From NCBI GenBank assembly GCA_017540505.1, contig JAFYAW010000006.1:119523-183522 (forward strand): DNA of 64,000 nucleotides, read 5' to 3'. A program made the translations under genes and the position numbers. The notes beneath the pieces were generated by a model. The model was not told the DNA's origin. It did not search any database and saw only the letters and a list, made by a program, of their open reading frames with translations. This document shows positions 57,967 to 64,000 of the stretch, in pieces. This stretch comes from Bacteroidales bacterium. GTDB lineage: Bacteria > Bacteroidota > Bacteroidia > Bacteroidales > WCHB1-69. The number at the start of each line of letters is the position of its first letter. Within the stretch, counting starts at the first letter, position 1.

Positions 57967-59238
57967 GTGAAAGACCTTTTTCAGGAAATATGGGAATCGA
58001 TCCAACGCAACAAGTTGCGCACGGTGTTGACGGGCTTTGCTGTGGCGTGGGGCATCTTCATCCTTATCGTGCTATTAGGTGCCGGTAACGGACTGATGAA
58101 TGCCTTTATGCGCAATGGGGATGAATTTGCCTCCAATACGATGGCCGTTTACGGTGGATATACTTCAAAACCCTACGAAGGTCTTCAGGAAGGAAGATGG
58201 ATAGAACTGAATGACCGGGATATAGCGCTTACGGAGAGTGCGATTTTCTCCGATTATGTAGATGATGTGACAGCCATCACCACCAAAGGTCCCTTTGTGC
58301 TCGTGATGGGCGACCGCCATGTGTCTGTGAATGTGTGCGGCTGTTATCCTAAACTATTGGAGATAAATAAGATAGAGATGCTAGAGGGGCGCTTTATCAA
58401 TCCATTGGATATGCAGCAACAGCGGAAATCCATTGTGCTGTCGGCATCACATGCCCAGCAACTGATGAACGGTGGCGACGATTATGCTTCTATGATAGGC
58501 AAGAGCGTGAGTTGGAACGACAATGTGTGGCAGGTGGTGGGCGTTTACAAAACAGATGAGAGCACCCAGCGTGTGCAGGCTTATGTGCCGCTGTCCACTT
58601 TCCAGGTGATTTTCAACGAGCGGAATTATGAAGATGAAATTATTTTCACTTTCCACGGGCTAGAAACTGAGCAGGAAAACGAGCAGTTTGAGCGGAATTA
58701 CAAGGTGGTTATCAACAAGTCGCACAAGGCGGCCCCCGACGATGATGGTGCTTTGTGGATTTGGAACCGTTTTACGCAGAACCAGCAGATGAACAAAGGA
58801 TCCAATATCATCCGCAAGGCGCTTTGGATATTGGGCATACTGACTCTTTTGGGCGGTATTGTGGGAGTGTCGAACATCATGCTGATTACGGTTAAGGAGC
58901 GCACGCAGGAATTTGGAATCCGGAAGTCGATAGGCGCCACACCAGGTGCCATTATGAAGTTGATTATTGCGGAAAGTGTGACCATTACCGCCTTTTTCGG
59001 TTACATTGGGATGGTTTTGGGCATGGTGGCGTGCGAGATTATGAAACATACGGTAGGAGATTCTTCATTAGAGATGTTTGGGGAGAGCATCCAGGTGTTT
59101 GTCAATCCGACGGTAGGGTTGGATGTGGCCTTCGGTGTTACGCTGGTGTTGATTGTCGCAGGCACGCTGGCAGGCATGTCGCCGGCGCTCAAAGCCGCCC
59201 GCATCCGTCCGATTGAGGCGTTACATGATACTAAATGA
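57967..59238 (+). CDS. MacB-like ABC permease (first)
   Basis: A 423-residue permease with the MacB topology: a membrane segment at ~22-42, a large periplasmic MacB_PCD domain (~60-270) and three C-terminal segments (near 285-308, 335-358 and 380-405). The motif ERTQEFGIRKSIGATPGAIMKLIIAESV is the coupling region. It uses a GTG start codon (57967); no ATG lies near the hydrophobic start. It is likely to form a heterodimer with the next permease. Confidence 0.9.
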   Translation: MKDLFQEIWESIQRNKLRTVLTGFAVAWGIFILIVLLGAGNGLMNAFMRNGDEFASNTMAVYGGYTSKPYEGLQEGRWIELNDRDIALTESAIFSDYVDDVTAITTKGPFVLVMGDRHVSVNVCGCYPKLLEINKIEMLEGRFINPLDMQQQRKSIVLSASHAQQLMNGGDDYASMIGKSVSWNDNVWQVVGVYKTDESTQRVQAYVPLSTFQVIFNERNYEDEIIFTFHGLETEQENEQFERNYKVVINKSHKAAPDDDGALWIWNRFTQNQQMNKGSNIIRKALWILGILTLLGGIVGVSNIMLITVKERTQEFGIRKSIGATPGAIMKLIIAESVTITAFFGYIGMVLGMVACEIMKHTVGDSSLEMFGESIQVFVNPTVGLDVAFGVTLVLIVAGTLAGMSPALKAARIRPIEALHDTK

Positions 59239-59245
59239 TACTATT

Positions 59246-60478
59246 ATGCGATTTGATGCAGACACATATCGGGAAATTGCGGACTCGCTGTTGCGAAACA
59301 AGCGGAGGAGTCTCCTCACGGGTTTTGGAATCTTCTGGGGACTCTTCATGCTGCTGTTTCTCATCGGTGGCGGCAACGGATTGAAAGATCTTTTGAGCAA
59401 GAATTTTGACGGTTTTGCCACCAATTCCATCGTGTTGTTTGCCAATGAAACCACGAAGCCATACAAAGGATTCAAGGAGGGCAGAACCTGGCAGTTGGAA
59501 TACCGCGATGTGGACCGCCTGAAAGAGATGGTTCCCGAGTTGGAACTGGTAACCCCGCAGTTGGCCAACTGGGGCGTAAAGGCCACACGTGACACCCGAA
59601 GTGCTTCCTGTCATACCAAAGGTGTGGAAGCCGTGTACAGTCAGGTGGAAACCCCCGTTTTGAAATTTGGCCGCTATATCAATGAGGTGGATGTTATGCA
59701 AAAACGCAAAGTGTGTGTGATAGGGGAGCACATCTGGAATGAGTTGTTTCCTGGCGGGGAGGATCCGTGTGGCACATACATTTGTGTGGGTTCCATTTAC
59801 TATCGTGTGATAGGCGTCGATGTCAGCACATCCAATATCAATATGGGAGGCAGGAGTTCGGATGCAATCACCATTCCGATTTCTGTCTTGCGTGATGTTT
59901 TGAACAGCGGAAATTCGGTGGGGATTATTTGTGTGGTGGGCAAATCGGGTGTCTCCATGAGTGACTTGGAACCTCGCATCCGTCAAGTGATTGCCCGTCA
60001 GCATTATATTGCCCCCAGCGATAAGGAAGCGATGATGTATCTCAACATGGAAGTCATTTTCCGCATTGTGGACAAACTGTTCCGGGGTGTCAATTTCATG
60101 ATATGGTTGGTGGGTATAGGCACATTGCTGGCTGGAGCCATTGGCGTGAGCAATATTATGCTGGTGGTGGTGCGCGAGCGAACTGTGGAGATTGGTATCC
60201 GGCGGGCCATCGGCGCCACCCCGCGCGATATTTTGTCGCAGATTATTCTGGAAGGCATTGCCCTGACGGTGGTGGCAGGCGCCTCGGGTATTGTCTTTTC
60301 CGTTTTCCTGCTCAATTTGTTTGAAATCATAACTAAGCATCAAGCCGCGTTCCAGATACATTTTGGCACGGCAGTGATTGCCTTGTTGTTGCTTACTTTG
60401 CTCGGAATACTGGCGGGTATCGCGCCGGCATACCGTGCCATGCATATAAAACCGGTGGATGCGATGAGGGATGAGTGA
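59246..60478 (+). CDS. MacB-like ABC permease (second)
   Basis: A 410-residue permease of the same topology, with coupling motif ERTVEIGIRRAIGATPRDILSQIILEGI. The start ATG 59246 (MRFDADTYREIADSLL) lies 7 bp after the previous stop; ATG 59225 is an in-frame alternative that overlaps the previous gene. The protein is clearly diverged from its neighbour in the periplasmic domain. Paired permeases sharing one ATPase are common in Bacteroidota efflux loci. Confidence 0.9.
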   Translation: MRFDADTYREIADSLLRNKRRSLLTGFGIFWGLFMLLFLIGGGNGLKDLLSKNFDGFATNSIVLFANETTKPYKGFKEGRTWQLEYRDVDRLKEMVPELELVTPQLANWGVKATRDTRSASCHTKGVEAVYSQVETPVLKFGRYINEVDVMQKRKVCVIGEHIWNELFPGGEDPCGTYICVGSIYYRVIGVDVSTSNINMGGRSSDAITIPISVLRDVLNSGNSVGIICVVGKSGVSMSDLEPRIRQVIARQHYIAPSDKEAMMYLNMEVIFRIVDKLFRGVNFMIWLVGIGTLLAGAIGVSNIMLVVVRERTVEIGIRRAIGATPRDILSQIILEGIALTVVAGASGIVFSVFLLNLFEIITKHQAAFQIHFGTAVIALLLLTLLGILAGIAPAYRAMHIKPVDAMRDE

Positions 60479-60536
60479 TAGTAAGAGACTCATGGTCGTG
60501 TGTCTCACAAGATAAGAAAGATAAAACACATATAAT

Positions 60537-61634
60537 ATGAAAAAAGGTATCAAATACATCGTTTTTGCGCTGATTGCGCTCATCTTTATCGGGACTTTTG
60601 TCTTCCTGTTCAAGAAATCACGCCCGCAAGAGGTTCGTTACAACGAATATGAAGTAACCTATATGGATATCAGCAAGAAGACGCTGGTGACGGGCAAGAT
60701 CGGGCCGCGCAATGAAGTAGCGGTGAAACCGCAGATCAACGGCATTATTGCTGAGTTGTACAAAGAGGCAGGTCAGGAGGTGAAAGAGAATGAGGTGATT
60801 GCCAAGTTGAAGGTGATTCCCGACATGAACTCGTTGAGTGCGGCGCAGAGCCGCGTGCGCCTGGCCGACATCAACTACAAGCAGGTACAGAACAATTATG
60901 AACGCGAGAAAGCGCTCTATGACAAGAAGTTGATCAGTCAGGAGGAGTTTGAGCAGTCCACGCAGGCACTGAGCCAGGCGCGCGAGGAGAAGTCGGCGGC
61001 ACAGGATGCTTTGGAGATTATCCGCGACGGTGTTTCCTCTTCCAACGCCAAATCCAGTTCCACGCTGATCCGTTCCACCATCTCAGGGTTGATTTTGGAC
61101 ATTCCCGTCAAGGTGGGCAACTCGGTGATTCAGGCCAACACCTTGAACGATGGCACTACCGTGGCAACGGTGGCCGATATGAACGATCTGATTTTTACGG
61201 GCAATGTGGACGAAACCGATGTGGGGCTGTTGCGTGAGGGCACTCCGCTGACCATTTCCATCGGTGCATTGCAGGATTACAGTTTTGATGCGGTGTTGGA
61301 GTATGTGGCACCGAAGGCGGTGCAAAACAACGGCGCTAACCAGTTTGAAATCAAGGCGGCGGTAAAACCACAGAAAGACAGGAAGATCCGTGCCGGTTAC
61401 AGTGCCAATGCGGAGATTGTGCTGGAGAGTGCGAAGCAGGTGCTTGCCATTCCGGAGAGCGCGCTTGAGTTTTCGGGTGACTCCACTTTTGTGTATGTGA
61501 AACAAGGGATGGGATTTGAGAGAAAAGCCGTAAAAACCGGTTTGAGCGATGGTTTGAACATTGAAATCCGGGAAGGATTGAAGAAAGGAGATGTGGTTAG
61601 AGGAGCGAAGATTTTTGAGATGGGAAAGAAGTGA
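60537..61634 (+). CDS. Periplasmic adaptor (membrane fusion protein, MacA-like)
   Basis: A 365-residue HlyD/MacA-type adaptor that links the inner-membrane permeases to the TolC channel. An N-terminal membrane anchor (~5-23) is followed by a lipoyl half (VKPQINGIIAELYKEAGQEVKENEVIAKL, ~62-92), a coiled-coil hairpin (~98-165, ending KSAAQDALEII), the second lipoyl half, and beta-barrel/MP domains (~195-360). It is 58 bp after the second permease. Confidence 0.92.
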   Translation: MKKGIKYIVFALIALIFIGTFVFLFKKSRPQEVRYNEYEVTYMDISKKTLVTGKIGPRNEVAVKPQINGIIAELYKEAGQEVKENEVIAKLKVIPDMNSLSAAQSRVRLADINYKQVQNNYEREKALYDKKLISQEEFEQSTQALSQAREEKSAAQDALEIIRDGVSSSNAKSSSTLIRSTISGLILDIPVKVGNSVIQANTLNDGTTVATVADMNDLIFTGNVDETDVGLLREGTPLTISIGALQDYSFDAVLEYVAPKAVQNNGANQFEIKAAVKPQKDRKIRAGYSANAEIVLESAKQVLAIPESALEFSGDSTFVYVKQGMGFERKAVKTGLSDGLNIEIREGLKKGDVVRGAKIFEMGKK

Positions 61635-61636
61635 TG

Positions 61637-61682
61637 CGCTATGTGAGCACCATTCCGTCTGTGAGCATAGCGAACGACGGAA
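61637..61682 (+). promoter_or_regulatory. Interlocking inverted repeats between adaptor and TolC genes
   Basis: CGCTATG (61637-61643) pairs with CATAGCG (61666-61672), and TTCCGTC (61653-61659) pairs with GACGGAA (61676-61682). The 5' arm of the second stem lies inside the first hairpin, so the two stems form either an H-type pseudoknot or two exclusive hairpins. A T-run is absent. Confidence 0.5.
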
Positions 61683-61727
61683 ACTCCAACATATCAATTA
61701 CATAAACCAAGATTAAACGAGTAAGCA

Positions 61728-63038
61728 ATGAATAAGCGATTCCTATTAGCGATAGTTTTCCTGCAGGCCACGGTCTTGTTTGGGCAGGCGGGTGGTCCGT
61801 GGACCTTGGAGCAGTGCGTGCAATATGCGCAGGAGCACAACATTTCTGTCCAGCAGAGCGCACTGACAGTGCAACAGCGGGCTATAGAGCTGAATACGGC
61901 CAAGAATAGCGTGTGGCCCGCGCTGCAGGCCAGCGCTTCCCAGAACTTCTCCTTCGGGCGCGGCATCTCGCAGGACAACACGTATGTGCGGTCCAACACC
62001 GCCAACACCTCCTTCGGATTAGGCGGGAGTTTGAATCTGTTCACGGGTTTGCGCACCAAGAACAACATCGATATGGGCAAACTGAACCTTGAGGCCGCCA
62101 ATGCCGACTGCGCGAAAGTTAAGGATGACATCCGCCTCGCCGTGACGCAGGCATACGTGCAGATTTTGTACAATATGGAAATCTGCCGGGTGGCACAGGC
62201 GCAGATTGACATCGATTCGGCACAAGTGGAGCGTTTGGAGATTTTGGCCGAGAACGGGAAGGTGGGCCCGGCGGAGGTGGCGGCACGCCGTTCTACGTTG
62301 GCCCAAAGCCGCCTCACCTACACGCAGGCGCATAACAATCTGAAAATGGCATACTTGGACATGACCCAACTGTTGGAATTGCCCTCTCCGGATGGTTTCT
62401 CCGTGGTGCCGCCCGATGTGTCCGCGTTTGCTTTGGAGGCGCTGCCGGATCCGGAAGTGGTTTTCAACGAGGCCATTGCCTCACGCCCCGCCGTGAAAGC
62501 GGAAGAGATCAGATTGGATTATGCGCAGAAGAATATCGCATTGGCAAAGAGTTCCTATTATCCCACCTTGTCCATGAGCGGCGGCTTGGTTACCGACTAT
62601 TACGCATTATTGGGGAGTACGGGCAAGGGTTTTGGGTCGCAATTGCGCGACAATTTCAGTCCCTATTTGGGCTTTTCGTTGAATGTGCCGATTTTCGACC
62701 GTTTGCAAACGCGCAATCAGGTGCGTGCCGCCAAGTTGCAGTACAGCAGCCAGCAGTTGCAGATGGACAATGTGCGCAAGTCGCTTTACAAGGAGATTCA
62801 GCAGGCCTATTACAATGCGGTGGCCGCCAAGGACAAATACGAGAGCAGCCGTTTGGCGGCGGAAAGTGCGCGGGAGGCGTTCGAATTGGCGCAGGCACGC
62901 TATGAGAACGGCAAAGGCACCGGCACCGAGTTTAACGAAGCTAAGAACAACCATTTGCAGTCTGCTTCCAATTTGGCGCAGGCGCAATATGAGTATCTGT
63001 ATCAGAAGCAGTTATTGGAATTGTACAGGGGAAAATAA
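61728..63038 (+). CDS. TolC-family outer-membrane efflux protein
   Basis: A 436-residue outer-membrane channel. The signal peptide runs to FGQA (~21), then two OEP repeats with long helical hairpins (near 30-210 and 250-430) are separated by short strand regions (GLGGSLNLFTGLRTKN; LGFSLNVPIFDRLQTRNQ). It completes the tripartite exporter with the upstream ATPase, permeases and adaptor. The substrate cannot be told from sequence. Confidence 0.93.
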   Translation: MNKRFLLAIVFLQATVLFGQAGGPWTLEQCVQYAQEHNISVQQSALTVQQRAIELNTAKNSVWPALQASASQNFSFGRGISQDNTYVRSNTANTSFGLGGSLNLFTGLRTKNNIDMGKLNLEAANADCAKVKDDIRLAVTQAYVQILYNMEICRVAQAQIDIDSAQVERLEILAENGKVGPAEVAARRSTLAQSRLTYTQAHNNLKMAYLDMTQLLELPSPDGFSVVPPDVSAFALEALPDPEVVFNEAIASRPAVKAEEIRLDYAQKNIALAKSSYYPTLSMSGGLVTDYYALLGSTGKGFGSQLRDNFSPYLGFSLNVPIFDRLQTRNQVRAAKLQYSSQQLQMDNVRKSLYKEIQQAYYNAVAAKDKYESSRLAAESAREAFELAQARYENGKGTGTEFNEAKNNHLQSASNLAQAQYEYLYQKQLLELYRGK

Positions 63039-63106
63039 AAACCTATTCTTTTCCGAACTTCTCCATTACGCCAGAGTAGGGTAGGTGCCCTTTTGTTCTT
63101 TTTTGC

Positions 63107-63114
63107 TATTTTTG
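63107..63114 (+). promoter_or_regulatory. -7 element of hsdM
   Basis: TATTTTTG matches TAnnTTTG, 29 bp upstream of the hsdM start codon. Confidence 0.6.
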
Positions 63115-63143
63115 CAAATTATTACTATAGCAAAAAGATCACT

Positions 63144-64000
63144 ATGATAATGAAACAAGCCTTGGGCAACCTCCTTTTCGGCATGGCCGACATCCTTCGC
63201 GACAAGGTGGAGGACTACAAGTCGTATATTCTCTCATTGCTGTTCTTCAAACGTCTTTCCGACAATTACCAATGGGAGATTGAACATGAGAAAGAACAGT
63301 TTATAATTGACTACGTGCGGGAGCCTTCGCCACGTGAACTGGAGGTGATTGCCAAGAAAAAACACGACTTCACAATCCCTGACGGCTGCTTTTGGGATGA
63401 TGTGCGCTTGGCTCCTATCGACAAGAAAAACGAGAAGTTGGACGCCGCTGTCAATGCCATTGCCGAGCAGAACATCGACAAAAACGGCAAGTATTTCCTT
63501 AAAGGCATCATCAACACCGTGCGATGGAACGAGCCGGCCCCCAATGGCTCCGGCGGCAAAAAACTTGACCCAGAGGTACTCACCAACCTCGTCAACTATC
63601 TGAGTGCGGTGGATTTGAGCAACAACAATGTTACGGTGGATGTGCTCGGCGATGCCTACGAATACTTGATCAAACGTTTCGCCGACGAAAACAAGGGCGG
63701 CACTATGGCGGGACAGTTCTACACGCCGCAGGAGGTCGTCGATATCATTGTGCGCTACCTGAAACCGCAAAAAGGCGAAACCGTGTATGACCCCACTTGT
63801 GGCTCTGGCGGTTTTCTGCTGAATGCGGCCAAATATGCGCGCGCCAGCTATGACACGCAAAAGAGCATTCGTCTGTTCGGTCAGGAATTAGTGTGGAACA
63901 CCTGGGCTATTTGCAATATCAACATGATTCTGCACGGTTTGGATGCCCGCATCGAGCAGGGCGACACCATCCGCGACCCGAAATTCAAAAGCGAGGAAAA
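63144..64000 (+). CDS. hsdM: Type I restriction-modification methyltransferase subunit, 3' end outside window
   Basis: The first ~285 residues of an HsdM-type N6-adenine DNA methyltransferase, open to the window end. The N-terminal helical domain (LGNLLFGMADILRDKVEDYKSYILSLLFFKRLSD) is typical of HsdM_N. The SAM-binding region has FYTPQEVVDIIV and DPTCGSGG (residues ~216-223). The catalytic NPP[YF] motif would lie beyond 64000. The ATG at 63144 (MIMKQ) and that at 63150 are both possible starts. hsdS and hsdR are expected downstream but cannot be seen. Confidence 0.9.
   Translation, partial: MIMKQALGNLLFGMADILRDKVEDYKSYILSLLFFKRLSDNYQWEIEHEKEQFIIDYVREPSPRELEVIAKKKHDFTIPDGCFWDDVRLAPIDKKNEKLDAAVNAIAEQNIDKNGKYFLKGIINTVRWNEPAPNGSGGKKLDPEVLTNLVNYLSAVDLSNNNVTVDVLGDAYEYLIKRFADENKGGTMAGQFYTPQEVVDIIVRYLKPQKGETVYDPTCGSGGFLLNAAKYARASYDTQKSIRLFGQELVWNTWAICNINMILHGLDARIEQGDTIRDPKFKSEE

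Noticed and set aside
59231-60613. 460-residue minus-strand frame opposite the second permease
   Set aside because: It is His/Asn-rich antisense sequence; the plus-strand permease is clear.

Overview
The window is a chromosomal segment of a member of the Bacteroidota, most likely of the order Bacteroidales. Three things point there. Promoters repeatedly show the Bacteroidota -7 element TAnnTTTG (about 15 clear cases on both strands) and Shine-Dalgarno sequences are mostly absent. At least seven secreted proteins end in a type IX secretion (T9SS) C-terminal sorting domain. The gene set (NspC, BipA/TypA, ExbB/ExbD block, IS200-like REP transposase, M64 peptidase, cleaved-adhesin/FN3 giants) is typical of the group. 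No 16S rRNA or species marker is present, so no genus is given.

Layout. 1-12.2 kb holds two tandem paralogous surface adhesins built of FN3 and cleaved-adhesin-like modules; the first is cut by the window edge and the second has 2,949 residues. 12.4-13.9 kb: a secreted M64 metallopeptidase and a divergent tRNA-Thr(CGT). 14.0-15.3 kb: a REP-associated tyrosine transposase in a cluster of 11 palindromic REP units, many with a 56-bp period. 15.3-17.1 kb: a PfkB sugar/nucleoside kinase and a ComF-like phosphoribosyltransferase. 17.2-18.9 kb: a HipB/HipA-type toxin-antitoxin pair with a perfect palindrome at its promoter, followed by a 23-bp tandem repeat. 19.2-22.9 kb: a T9SS subtilase, an NlpC/P60-LysM hydrolase and divergent mreB. 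23.2-31.1 kb: a T9SS beta-helix protein, typA, a methyltransferase, aroB, AMP nucleosidase, and nspC coupled to a small HsdR_N-like nuclease-fold protein. 31.2-40.6 kb: a membrane-anchored LytTR-type regulator divergent from a three-gene operon with two more T9SS FN3 proteins. 41.2-43.5 kb: an aminotransferase and two lipoproteins. 43.9-46.8 kb: an ExbB / membrane protein / ExbD / ExbD energising complex. 46.9-51.9 kb: another T9SS protein, yicC, der and a GNAT acetyltransferase. 52.1-54.2 kb: an ABC transporter operon ending in its own GntR-type regulator. 54.4-57.1 kb: a subtilase with a C-terminal outer-membrane-barrel-like region plus a small secreted protein. 57.2-63.0 kb: a complete MacAB-TolC-like efflux operon. 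63.1 kb to the end: the start of a type I restriction methyltransferase (hsdM).

The dominant theme is the cell surface: T9SS cargo, envelope hydrolases, the Ton-type motor, efflux and cell-shape control, with housekeeping genes between. The T9SS machinery itself is not in the window. The most unusual signals are non-coding. (i) Intergenic tracts with strict 7-bp periodicity (one is exactly 22 heptamers filling the yicC-der gap) recur inside the coding region of T9SS sorting domains, where three heptamers encode a heptapeptide repeat. (ii) Four copies of a GTGAGGGA-type site, in two oppositely oriented pairs, lie between the LytTR regulator and the T9SS operon. (iii) REP palindromes with compensatory stem changes surround their likely transposase. 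(iv) Two other families of structured intergenic elements are present.
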